Assembly (NCBI GenBank): GCA_937139515.1
Contig: CAKZQI010000122.1
Location: 1 to 39,199, forward strand
Direction of reading: 5' to 3'
Source of the DNA: an uncultured Armatimonadota bacterium
GTDB taxonomy: Bacteria; Armatimonadota; Fimbriimonadia; Fimbriimonadales; GBS-DC
Length of the DNA stretch: 39,199 nt
In this document: positions 25,649-34,341 of the stretch, piece after piece
Layout: every line of letters begins with the position of its first letter
Numbering within the stretch: position 1 is the first letter of the stretch
Made by a program: the position numbers and the translations under genes
Notes under the pieces: model-generated
The model's database searches: none
Seen by the model: only the letters and a program-made list of their open reading frames with translations
Told to the model about the DNA's origin: nothing

Positions 25649-26218
25649 ATGGCGACCGTGCGAACGCGCAAACGGCGGAAAGTGTCCGAACAAGAGTTCC
25701 TGCGCCTTGCCGACGATGGGCGCAAATACGAACTCGTAGAAGGAGAGGTCAAAGAAGTGCCTGCAGGCGTACGACACGATGCGATTGTGATGCGTGTGGG
25801 TGTGGCTCTGTACCCTTATGTGCAGAACCTCGGCGTCCTCTGTGCGTCCAGTGCGGGTTATCGGATGGTGTCGGGCAACATTCGTTCGCCCGATGTGTCG
25901 TTCATTCGTCGCGAACGCCTGCCTGAGGGCAAACCCTCTGTAGGCTTTGGCGACACCGCCCCCGACTTGGCGATAGAAGTGCTCTCACCCAGCGAAGACC
26001 AGAGTGAGCTCTTGCGCAAGGTCGCCGAGTATTTTGAATCAGGCGCCCAGCAGGTGTGGGTGTTAGACCCAGAGGCGGTTCGGGCGTTGGTGTATCATTC
26101 GCCCCTCACGGTGCAGGTGTTGGACGCGGAGGATACCTTAGAAGGTGGAGAACTGCTTCCCGGTTTTCGGTGCAAGGTGCGCGAACTGTTGGAAGAGCCG
26201 ACAGAAGAGGCGAGATAA
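25649..26218 (+). CDS. Uma2-family endonuclease (DUF820)
   Basis: YELVEGEVKEV, HDAIVMRVGVALYPYVQ, SPDVSFIRRERLP, APDLAIEVLSPSED, AQQVWVLDPE. Confidence 0.9.
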   Translation: MATVRTRKRRKVSEQEFLRLADDGRKYELVEGEVKEVPAGVRHDAIVMRVGVALYPYVQNLGVLCASSAGYRMVSGNIRSPDVSFIRRERLPEGKPSVGFGDTAPDLAIEVLSPSEDQSELLRKVAEYFESGAQQVWVLDPEAVRALVYHSPLTVQVLDAEDTLEGGELLPGFRCKVRELLEEPTEEAR

Positions 26219-26224
26219 AACAAT

Positions 26225-26938
26225 TCACCGAAGCAGAGGGTCAAACAACAGCCTCCCACAACTCTCGCAAGTAATCAGTCCGCTCTCGTTCTCCAGCCGC
26301 TTGTAGGTGTAGTCGGTGAGGGTGGTGTGGCAGACTTTGCAGGTCTTATTCTCCACGAGGGCGACGGCGACACCGCCCAACCGTTCGCACAGGCGTTCGT
26401 AGCGCTCCACTGCCGTCGGCTGGATGCGGGCAACCAAGTCTTCGCGCAACTTCTCCTGCACAGCGAGCTCCGCCTCTAGTGCGCCCTTGAACTCAAGGTA
26501 CTGTTCCACATGCTTATGGTAGAGGCTGTCTAACTCGTTCAGTTCTTCTTCCAGCTCCTTGATGCCGACTTCGGTGGTCTCTATCTGTTCCCAGAGGCGC
26601 AGGAGCTCCATATCCATCTCGTCGCGGGCTTGCTTGAGGAAGTCGATCTCGTGCTGGAGTGCTTCTAACTCTTTGGGATTGCGTATGCGCCCTGAATAGA
26701 GGTCAGCTTCCAGTCGGCGCATTTTCTCCTCTTGGCTTTTGAGCCGTAGTTCTTGGTCGCGGGCGGTGATGGTGAGCTGCTGATGTTGCTGTTTGACTCG
26801 TTCCAGTCGCTGTCGGCTCTCGTCCAGTTGGCGTCGCATTTTTTCGCCCGAATCGAGGGCTTTGAGTTCGCCGCGCCGTTTCTCGATTCGGGCGTCCAGC
26901 TGCTGTAGTTCGTACAGCAGGCGCATATCGGCGTGCAT
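26225..26938 (-). CDS. Coiled-coil protein with C4 zinc ribbon (CT398/DUF164-like)
   Basis: LLYELQQLDARIEKRRGELKALD, YSGRIRNPKELEALQHEIDFLK, CKVCHTTLTDYTYKRLENESGLITCESCGRLLF. Confidence 0.88.
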   Translation of the reverse strand: MHADMRLLYELQQLDARIEKRRGELKALDSGEKMRRQLDESRQRLERVKQQHQQLTITARDQELRLKSQEEKMRRLEADLYSGRIRNPKELEALQHEIDFLKQARDEMDMELLRLWEQIETTEVGIKELEEELNELDSLYHKHVEQYLEFKGALEAELAVQEKLREDLVARIQPTAVERYERLCERLGGVAVALVENKTCKVCHTTLTDYTYKRLENESGLITCESCGRLLFDPLLR

Positions 26939-26941
26939 AGC

Positions 26942-28834
26942 TCACTCCAGCAGATACGAGCGCGCCTTCTTGGTGATGGGTTTTCCGATGTCTTCCTCTT
27001 TGAGGTGCCACACGGGCGACCCGCGATGCAGTTCGAAGCAGGGGTACGCGCTCAGCACGGAAGCCGTCTGCTCGCGAGTGGTTCGGCGCACGATATTCAA
27101 CTCGTTGTGTAGGGTCAGAAAGTCCGCCCCGCGCGGGTGGTCGCGAAGCAGCTCAACGAGCAGATGATAGGTGGACAGCGTGTCGGCGCGTTCCTGCAGG
27201 CTCAGCAAGCGCTCGTAGCGCGCTGATGAAATCGCCAACAGCGGGTCGGTCTCCCCAGTGTAGCGCAGGGAGTAGGTGTCGGGCTGGTCGGTGCGCTCCA
27301 GTTCAAAAATCACGCCCGAAATCGCCTCAATAGTGAGGAACTTATCGAACAGCCCATAAATCAGGCGCGTCTCGTGATTGAGCCACACCTCGTAGGCTTG
27401 ACCGTTCTCATCAATAAAGGTCAGTTGTTGGAGTGGTGGCTCGTCCTGGAAGAATCCCAGTGGAATTTGGCACAGCGGGATGGTGCCCAAATCTTTGTGG
27501 GGGGGACGAAGCACAATCCGCACCTTGTCTGGCACAGGCTCAACATAGGCGGGTGGCTCCTCATCCAGCACATCTTGGGCGCGAGGGTCGCGCAACTCTT
27601 CACGCAGAGAGCGCGGATACCCCTCTGGGTCAATCAACACATCGTACCGCTCGCCATCCTCGTTGCGCAGGTCGGGTAGGGGAGGGAACTCAAACACGGA
27701 GGGCACGGTGCGCACATATTCGGGCACATCGCTCTCGCGTCCGAAGCGGTCATAGCCGAACCATACAACCCGACCGTCGCCCCAAAGAGCGTTGACCAGC
27801 GTGTCCAAGTCCTCTTTGAAGGTACGGCTCTGAGGGGAAACTTCAAACATCTCCTCCAGCAGGTTAGAAGCGCGTCGCACGCCCTGACCCTTGAGCAGAT
27901 AGTTCACGATGTGTTCCACTTCGTCGGGGCGTAGCTCCAGCGGCTGGGTCTCCTCAACGGGCATACTGCGGAGCCATTCACGCACCTGTTCCATCGCCAG
28001 GGCTGTCCACTCTGTCACCGCTTCGGGAGTGTACCATCGCCCATCGGCGCCCCACACGGCGTCCCCTTGCTCACGGATTACCTCAAACAGCGCGACACCG
28101 TCGTAAGGATAGTGCCAGCGCGGGTCGGGCATGAGGGTGAAGTACCAGCCCAGGAAGCCTATCACACGGTTTGGAACGCCCTCGTTGGGATTGTCCTTAA
28201 GCTGCTTTTGGAGAAAAGCGGCGGCGGTGTTCGGGTCGCGCCATGCTTCACGCTGGGGGAACTGCTCCAGAGCGCGTTGAACGAACGGCTCCACCTCGCT
28301 CCATGTGAGGTCGTTGTAGAAGAGGGCATCCTGCACGGCGCGCTCACGCTCCTCGTCGCGTTCCCACTCGTAAGGGATGGGTTCTATCCAGTCGGGGACG
28401 AAGAGCCATTCGCTCAGCCCGATAGCGCCTGTGGAGGTGATGAACAGGCGTTCGGCACTTCGGCACAGGCGGGGCAAGATGGTTTCAAAATACTCGTGAG
28501 AGCGCCGATAGCGTGCCGAGAGCTCCAGCGCGACCGCCTCGCGGGGGATCGGTGTGCCCACTGTACGCACCACCTGCTCAATAAACGCGACCAGCGGGGT
28601 GCGCGGGGAAACTTTGCGGTAGCGTGGAAGCCAACGGCGCTCCTCCTGAACCAACTTTTCGGGCAGGTTGTACAACAGCGCACGCACTTCGGCGGAGCTG
28701 AGCTGGACCGTTTGCAAGCGCTCGCGCACCTCGTTCGCTCGAAGGGGCACGGGACGGTCGTGCATAAACGCCCTAAGGACCTCGCTCGCTAAAGAGTCTA
28801 CCGCTAACTGCTCTTTCGTGATGGTCGGTGTCAT
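26942..28834 (-). CDS. Large hypothetical protein, possibly multiple winged-helix-like modules
   Basis: 630-aa ORF; stop 3 nt before the zinc-ribbon start on the same strand; TACAAT -10 at N12 upstream; no family recognised. Confidence 0.75.
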   Translation of the reverse strand: MTPTITKEQLAVDSLASEVLRAFMHDRPVPLRANEVRERLQTVQLSSAEVRALLYNLPEKLVQEERRWLPRYRKVSPRTPLVAFIEQVVRTVGTPIPREAVALELSARYRRSHEYFETILPRLCRSAERLFITSTGAIGLSEWLFVPDWIEPIPYEWERDEERERAVQDALFYNDLTWSEVEPFVQRALEQFPQREAWRDPNTAAAFLQKQLKDNPNEGVPNRVIGFLGWYFTLMPDPRWHYPYDGVALFEVIREQGDAVWGADGRWYTPEAVTEWTALAMEQVREWLRSMPVEETQPLELRPDEVEHIVNYLLKGQGVRRASNLLEEMFEVSPQSRTFKEDLDTLVNALWGDGRVVWFGYDRFGRESDVPEYVRTVPSVFEFPPLPDLRNEDGERYDVLIDPEGYPRSLREELRDPRAQDVLDEEPPAYVEPVPDKVRIVLRPPHKDLGTIPLCQIPLGFFQDEPPLQQLTFIDENGQAYEVWLNHETRLIYGLFDKFLTIEAISGVIFELERTDQPDTYSLRYTGETDPLLAISSARYERLLSLQERADTLSTYHLLVELLRDHPRGADFLTLHNELNIVRRTTREQTASVLSAYPCFELHRGSPVWHLKEEDIGKPITKKARSYLLE

Positions 28835-28844
28835 AGCAATCAGT

Positions 28845-30479
28845 TTATTGTACCCGATGGTTGGTGAAATGTCGTCGGCGGGCGCGTGACACTCCCATCA
28901 CATCTCCCACCAGAGCCATTCCCAAAGCAATCACGAACAATCCAATACCCATGTCGTCGGGCAACACAGTAGGGTTTCTCCAGCCTGTTAACGCCGCCCA
29001 CGCAGGGGTAAAGACCCAACCTTGGGCGAATAGGGTATCGGGGTCATCCCCCGTGGCGATAATCAGCATCAGAGGTATCAAGGCGATAGCAATCAGCACC
29101 GCAGCAGTGACCAAGCGCACGCTGGCGGTGTTCGGCTTGGGAAGCAGTGCATACACCAGTCGCCCCAGCCCCCAAACCAGAAACCACAAACTGGTTGCGT
29201 AGAAGGTGTAGACAGCTACCTGCGCAGTATGCTTCGCCTGAAACTGATTCCACACTGGCTGTAAACCTAACGCCACCCCACCAAGATAGGTGAGCCAGAG
29301 TAAAATCAGAAATGGCATCGCTCCCGACGGATGGGCGTTGAACATCCAACGAAAGCCGAACCACGAGGCAGGTCTTGGGGCGGGACCGCTCCCATCATGA
29401 GCGGGAATCAGATACAGTGCAACCCCCATCATCATCGTTCCGATGAACACCACAAACAGAGAAGCGAACTGCGCTAACTGTTCTGTATTTCCAGCCCCAA
29501 AAGCCCCAAACAGCGAGCTGACAGGCAAAATGGCGAGGTATCCCCCCACGCCAGCCACCACCAACGCTTGCCTGCGTAGAGAAGGCATCACATCGCGGTC
29601 ATAAAGCCCGACCCGCCGTGCCGAGGCCGTTAAAATCAAGCGAGTGAGTAAGCTGCACACAATCAGCGAAACCACCCAGACAGGAACTTGCCTACCCCAA
29701 AGATCAAAATAGCTGTTCGCAATCAAGGGTGCGTACCAAGGAGTAAGCACTGCGCTAACTGCGTATAACTGGCTCATCCCCCCCCCGAAGAACGCAGCTA
29801 TTTGGGAGGCAGACAGAAGCCCCACGAACAGCGAGAAGGCACCAATCACCACATAGCTCTGAATAATCGCCGCGAACGAACGCTTCTGGAAGCTGGAAAC
29901 CGCTAGCGAGAGGGCACACATTACCATCGCACTCATCGCCATTAGGAAGTAAGTGGTCAGCAGTTCGGTGATGGTCATCCCGCCCATCACCACGCTCACG
30001 GCGCTAATCGGGAGCGTGAGCGCCAGCAACAGCACCACAAACGCCATCGAGCCGACCAGCTTGCCCGTGAGCAAATCCCGCGAGCTGAGAGGCGTTGCCA
30101 ATAACAGGTCTATCGTGCGACGCTCCCGTTCCAAAGTGATGGCGCTGGCGGTCAAACCCGGCACAATCAGCACGATCAGCGTGGCTAAAATCATCATCAA
30201 GGTGATATTGAAATTCACAAGGTTCTGTTGGATTACAAAAGCGCTTGCCCCCGCCCCCGTGTCTTCCAGCGAGGTGTAGAGGAGCATTGTCATCATAATC
30301 AGGAACGCAAGGTAGCTCGCCTGGAGCAGGTAGCTGCGCCCAAAACGCACCCGCACGCGCAACTCGCGCCCAATGACGGGGTTCGCGAAAAACTGGGTGA
30401 AGGTTCCCTTCAGGTAGTGCCCCCACTCTCTTAGCCATCCTCGACGAACGACACCAGATTGTGCCACGGTATCACCCAT
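28845..30479 (-). CDS. ABC-2-type transporter permease
   Basis: LIVLIVPGLTASAITLERERRTIDLLLATPLSSRDLLTGKLVGSMAFVVLLLALTLPISA; many TM segments. Confidence 0.88.
   Translation of the reverse strand: MGDTVAQSGVVRRGWLREWGHYLKGTFTQFFANPVIGRELRVRVRFGRSYLLQASYLAFLIMMTMLLYTSLEDTGAGASAFVIQQNLVNFNITLMMILATLIVLIVPGLTASAITLERERRTIDLLLATPLSSRDLLTGKLVGSMAFVVLLLALTLPISAVSVVMGGMTITELLTTYFLMAMSAMVMCALSLAVSSFQKRSFAAIIQSYVVIGAFSLFVGLLSASQIAAFFGGGMSQLYAVSAVLTPWYAPLIANSYFDLWGRQVPVWVVSLIVCSLLTRLILTASARRVGLYDRDVMPSLRRQALVVAGVGGYLAILPVSSLFGAFGAGNTEQLAQFASLFVVFIGTMMMGVALYLIPAHDGSGPAPRPASWFGFRWMFNAHPSGAMPFLILLWLTYLGGVALGLQPVWNQFQAKHTAQVAVYTFYATSLWFLVWGLGRLVYALLPKPNTASVRLVTAAVLIAIALIPLMLIIATGDDPDTLFAQGWVFTPAWAALTGWRNPTVLPDDMGIGLFVIALGMALVGDVMGVSRARRRHFTNHRVQ
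28847..28852 (-). promoter_or_regulatory. -10 box TACAAT, 12 nt before ATG of the 630-aa gene (near-leaderless candidate)
   Basis: minus strand: cgGGTACAATaaactgattgctATG. Confidence 0.5.
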
Positions 30480-30558
30480 CTGTTATTTATCTCTGAGGGG
30501 TTCGATTCCTGCTTTTTTGCGGAAATTGCTGGGAGCGCGGGCGTCCCGCCCGCTCGTT

Positions 30559-30661
30559 GCTTGAGCATCTTGCCCAAGATACCCTTCACGGGCAGGATGC
30601 CCGTGCTACCTATCGTGGCTTGAGCATCTTGCCCAAGATACCCTTCACGGGCAGGATGCCC
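30559..30661. repeat. Perfect 44-bp direct repeat (30559-30602 and 30618-30661) with palindromic core
   Basis: GCTTGAGCATCTTGCCCAAGATACCCTTCACGGGCAGGATGCCC twice, 59-bp period; related GGGCAAGATGCCCAAGCCAC near 21242-21262. Confidence 0.9.
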
Positions 30662-30860
30662 AAGCCACGGTCTTTTCGAGGACTCGTCTAGGTAAGTAGG
30701 GTTTGGTTTCTCCTGTTTCGTGAGAGAGATAAGATAGGGAGGCGCGGAACACCGCACCCTGTAGCAGGAAGGACACACGCACTTTGCATAACAGTTCCTT
30801 AACAGTTGCCAGTGGTATACTTCTACTGACTGGCAAGTTAGCCAGTTGGGAGGCGAACCT

Positions 30861-33443
30861 ATGAGAAAATGGAGTTTCCTATGGGCGATGGTGCTCATCG
30901 TCGGTTTGAGTGATGCGACAGGGCGAAGCACGGGACGCACAACCCCCATCCCCCCACAGGGCGTTGCGGAGGCGGTCATCGCCAAAGCGAGCGACCTGCC
31001 CTCAGGCTTCAAGGCAGAGGGGCAACCGGGCGATATTGTGATGCGCAATCATCGGGCGACCTTCGTGATTTCTACGGCACGCCCCGCTTCGGGCTACGCT
31101 CCCTATGGCGGACGCTTGCTGGATGCTGTGCTAAACGAAACGGGGCACAACGGCGATTTGCTCGGCGAAATGTTTCTCGGGGTGCAGGACACACGGGGAC
31201 TGATGGGGTCGCGCCTTCTGCGCGCTGAGAAGGTCGAAATCGTCTCTGAAGGGGGACAAGGCAAGCCCGCAGTTGTGCAAGTGTTGGCAGTGGACGACCG
31301 ATTCCCAATCGTTGACCAAGCGTTGCGTATTCCGAACCAATCTATGGGCATTCGTGCGGTCATCACCTACACTTTAGAACCCGACAGCCCCAGTTTGCAG
31401 ATTGAATGTCGCCTGCAAAACACCTCGGACCGCCCGCAAAATTTTACGCTGTTGCAAGGGTGGATCCAAGTGGACGGAATGCGTACCTTCGTTCCCCCCT
31501 ACGGCACTAGCGAGCATGCGTTTCGTGTGGCAGGGGGTGCGCCTGCGATGGGGCTTATCCAGCAGATTCGTGGCGCGATGCCGTATGTGGCGAGCGTCGG
31601 CTCTGGGCTTGCCTACGGACTGTTCCTTCAAGAGGGCGACATCACCTTCTTCCAGAAGGCACAGGACATTGACCTGATTGGCTTGCTGGCGAACGGTTCC
31701 ACTCCGCCTGGGGGCACTCAGACGGCGCGCTGGGTCTTCACCGTCAGCAAAGCGCATACCGAAACCATTCGCCAAGAACACCGACGCTTCCAGAAGAACG
31801 GCGTCTCGCTCACCCGCTTGGAGGGGCAGGTCCGCGATAACGCAGGCTCCGCAGTGCCCAACGCGCGGGTCTACCTGTTCCAGCAAGAGAACGGCGAGGA
31901 ACGCTTCACCACAGTCGTGCAGACGGATGCACGCGGTGTCTTCTCGGCGGAGGTTCCTGCAGGCAACTGGCGCGGGGTCGTTTTCGGAAACCACTATACC
32001 CCCAACGAGTTCACGGTATCGGCACCTGCGACCAACTCGGTGAATGTGTCGTTGAATGCGCCTGCTCAGCTGCGCATTCGTGCGCTGGACGACCGACGGC
32101 GCCCGATGCCCACAACCGTCGTCTTTGAGAGGCTCAGCAACAATCCCCTCCCCAAGCCTGAGCGCGTGCGCTATGGCGAGCAGGGCAACTTCGGGCGCTT
32201 TGAACGCGTTCACTTCAGCCTATCGGGCGACGAGACGCTCCAAGTGGAACCGGGACGCTATCGGGTCACGCTCACCCGCGGATTTGAGTACGAAATCGCC
32301 CAGCGTGAGCTGGAGCTCAACTCGGGTGAGAGCCTCACCTTTGAAGCAACGCTGGCTCACACGGCGAACCTGCCGGGCTACATGGGCGCTGACTTCCACA
32401 TGCACACGATCCCTTCGCCCGACTCTTACGACTTCTACGACGACAAAGTCATCGCTTACATCGCCAGTGGGATGCACATTATGGTGATGACCGACCACGA
32501 TGTGAACACCGACCTCAGCCCCACGGTGCGCGAACTGCGCCTCCAAGACCGTATCGCCACCATCGTGGGCAACGAGGTCTCGCCCCTGATGTCGTTCGGG
32601 CACTTCAATGTGTTCCCCCAGCGGTGCGACCCCAGCCTGCCCAACGGGGGCGCCATCAGTTGGTACGACAAGACGCCCAGCCAGATTTTTGAGGCGGGTC
32701 GCAAAAACTACAACGGCGATGTGATTGTGCAGGTGAACCATCCCCGCGCCCCGACGATGGGCTACTTCTTGTTCTACGGCTTAGACCCGAAGACGGGCTT
32801 GCCCCAACGCGCCGAGGGCTACGACGACACCTTCGACGCCATAGAAATCTTCAACGGGGACAACCCCGGCGCCGCGGAGGTGATTTTGCAGGATTGGTTC
32901 AGCCTGCTCAATCGGGGCAAGCGCTACTTGGCGACGGGCAACACCGACAGCCACCATGTGCATCGGCTCCAGCCGGGCTACCCGCGCACCTATCTGTACT
33001 ATGGGCACCGTGACCCGCGCCGCGTCACACCGGACAACCTCGTGGCGACGATGCGCAAGGGCGATATGGTGGTGTGTGGCGGTCCCGTGTTGACCTTCAC
33101 GGCTTCGGAGGCGGGCAACGGGCGCTTGCGCCCAGTGCGAATGGGGCAGACGCTCCAGCTCAAAGGCGACACCCTGCGCCTGAATGTGGAGGTGCGTGCG
33201 CCTTCGTGGGTGCGCACCAACACGCTTCAGGTGGTGGTCAATGGCAAAGTTGTGCGCGAGATCCCGCTTAGCCAGCCCGAAAATGCCCCGCTGAACTACA
33301 AAGCCACGCTGGACATCCCTCTGCCCCAAGATAGCGCCAAGGGCTGGGTGGTGCTCATCGCCAAAGGCGACCGGTTCACCGCGCTGTATAGCGCTTATCC
33401 GCTCTCCTTCACGAACCCGATTTACTGGGAGCGGAGGCAGTGA
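30861..33443 (+). CDS. Secreted CehA/McbA-family PHP-domain metallohydrolase with carboxypeptidase-regulatory-like repeat
   Basis: Signal MRKWSFLWAMVLIVGLSDA; GADFHMHTIPSPDSYDFYDDKVIAYIASGMHIMVMTDHD, QVNHPRAP, ATGNTDSHH; LEGQVRDNAGSAVPNARVYLFQ. Confidence 0.88.
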   Translation: MRKWSFLWAMVLIVGLSDATGRSTGRTTPIPPQGVAEAVIAKASDLPSGFKAEGQPGDIVMRNHRATFVISTARPASGYAPYGGRLLDAVLNETGHNGDLLGEMFLGVQDTRGLMGSRLLRAEKVEIVSEGGQGKPAVVQVLAVDDRFPIVDQALRIPNQSMGIRAVITYTLEPDSPSLQIECRLQNTSDRPQNFTLLQGWIQVDGMRTFVPPYGTSEHAFRVAGGAPAMGLIQQIRGAMPYVASVGSGLAYGLFLQEGDITFFQKAQDIDLIGLLANGSTPPGGTQTARWVFTVSKAHTETIRQEHRRFQKNGVSLTRLEGQVRDNAGSAVPNARVYLFQQENGEERFTTVVQTDARGVFSAEVPAGNWRGVVFGNHYTPNEFTVSAPATNSVNVSLNAPAQLRIRALDDRRRPMPTTVVFERLSNNPLPKPERVRYGEQGNFGRFERVHFSLSGDETLQVEPGRYRVTLTRGFEYEIAQRELELNSGESLTFEATLAHTANLPGYMGADFHMHTIPSPDSYDFYDDKVIAYIASGMHIMVMTDHDVNTDLSPTVRELRLQDRIATIVGNEVSPLMSFGHFNVFPQRCDPSLPNGGAISWYDKTPSQIFEAGRKNYNGDVIVQVNHPRAPTMGYFLFYGLDPKTGLPQRAEGYDDTFDAIEIFNGDNPGAAEVILQDWFSLLNRGKRYLATGNTDSHHVHRLQPGYPRTYLYYGHRDPRRVTPDNLVATMRKGDMVVCGGPVLTFTASEAGNGRLRPVRMGQTLQLKGDTLRLNVEVRAPSWVRTNTLQVVVNGKVVREIPLSQPENAPLNYKATLDIPLPQDSAKGWVVLIAKGDRFTALYSAYPLSFTNPIYWERRQ

Positions 33444-33467
33444 GGAACCTCTAACGCCTTCGTTCGC

Positions 33468-33504
33468 CCCCTCTCGGTAAACGGGAGGGGTTTTTTTCTT
33501 TTAC
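33468..33504 (+). terminator. Rho-independent terminator between the PHP gene and the cas operon
   Basis: CCCCTCTCG-GTAAA-CGGGAGGGG (9-bp stem with one T.G wobble) followed by TTTTTTTCTTTT. Confidence 0.92.
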
Positions 33505-33548
33505 TGGCTCTATGCTCCCCTCAAGTCTACAGGAATCTATGTATTCTT

Positions 33549-33562
33549 GGGGAACTTTCCCC
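33549..33562. promoter_or_regulatory. Operator-like palindrome GGGGAA-CT-TTCCCC upstream of the cas operon
   Basis: Perfect 6-bp arms with 2-nt centre, ~22 nt upstream of a putative -10 (GGTAATCT, 33582-33589). Confidence 0.45.
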
Positions 33563-33627
33563 TAAGGAAACAGTAAATTCAGGTAATCTTACTGGCAGGT
33601 GAGCCAATACCGACTTCGGAGGCGATT

Positions 33628-34341
33628 ATGTCTAATCAGAGAGGTTTTCTGGAATCCGTAGCGGTGAGGGTGTCTGCGCCCTATGCGTGTTTCACGCGCC
33701 CTGAAATGAAGGTGGAGCGGGTGACCTACCCTGTGATGACGCCCAGCGCTGCGCGGGGCGTGCTGAACGCCATCTTCTGGAAGCCAGAGTTCCTGTGGTA
33801 TGTGCAGGAAATCTGGGTGCTGAAGCCGATACGCCATATTTCGTTCGTACGCAACGAGGTAAACGACACTCTCTCGCCCACCAGTGCGCTCAAGGAAGAC
33901 TTTGTTTACTATGCCGATAAAGACCGCGCCCAACGCCACACGCTCGCCCTGCGCGATGTGGAGTACCTCATCAAGGCGGAGATTCGGGTGGTGGAGGGCG
34001 CAGAAAAGAACGAGTACGCCTATCGCGACCAGTTCCGCCAACGCGTGGAGCGCGGGCAGTGCTACTGGCGACCCTACTTGGGCTGCCGGGAGTTCAGCGC
34101 CGACTTCTGCCCGCCCACAGGCGACGAACAAGCGATTGACCTCACGGACGACCTGGGACGAATGTTGTTCGACATTCGCCACGACCTGCAAAACAAGCGT
34201 GGGGAACCCCTCTTCTTCTCAGCCCGCTTGGAGAAGGGGATTTTGAGGGTGCCTCAGGAGTTGTATGAGGTTCTCTATGCGAATGTGCCCCCGCGCCCAC
34301 CCCGCACTAACCCAACCGAACCCATACAGGAGGAGGAATGA
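33628..34341 (+). CDS. cas5c: Type I-C CRISPR-associated Cas5c (Cas5d)
   Basis: VRVSAPYACFTRPEMKVERVTYPVMTPSAARGVLNAIFWKPEFLWYVQEIWVLKPIRHISFVRNEV; first gene of an ordered I-C operon. Confidence 0.95.
   Translation: MSNQRGFLESVAVRVSAPYACFTRPEMKVERVTYPVMTPSAARGVLNAIFWKPEFLWYVQEIWVLKPIRHISFVRNEVNDTLSPTSALKEDFVYYADKDRAQRHTLALRDVEYLIKAEIRVVEGAEKNEYAYRDQFRQRVERGQCYWRPYLGCREFSADFCPPTGDEQAIDLTDDLGRMLFDIRHDLQNKRGEPLFFSARLEKGILRVPQELYEVLYANVPPRPPRTNPTEPIQEEE

Noticed and set aside
30495-30520. tRNA T-arm-like GGGGTTCGATTCCTGC
   Set aside because: T-stem pairs poorly (A-C, G-G mismatches) and no D-arm, anticodon arm or acceptor stem can be found around it
31374-32213. 279-aa antisense ORF in the PHP metallohydrolase gene
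   Set aside because: Shadow ORF; sense gene has clear PHP motifs
30861-33443. PHP metallohydrolase as a missing CRISPR nuclease replacing cas3
   Set aside because: It has an export signal peptide and is separated from cas5c by a strong terminator, so a direct Cascade role is unlikely despite the shared upstream motif
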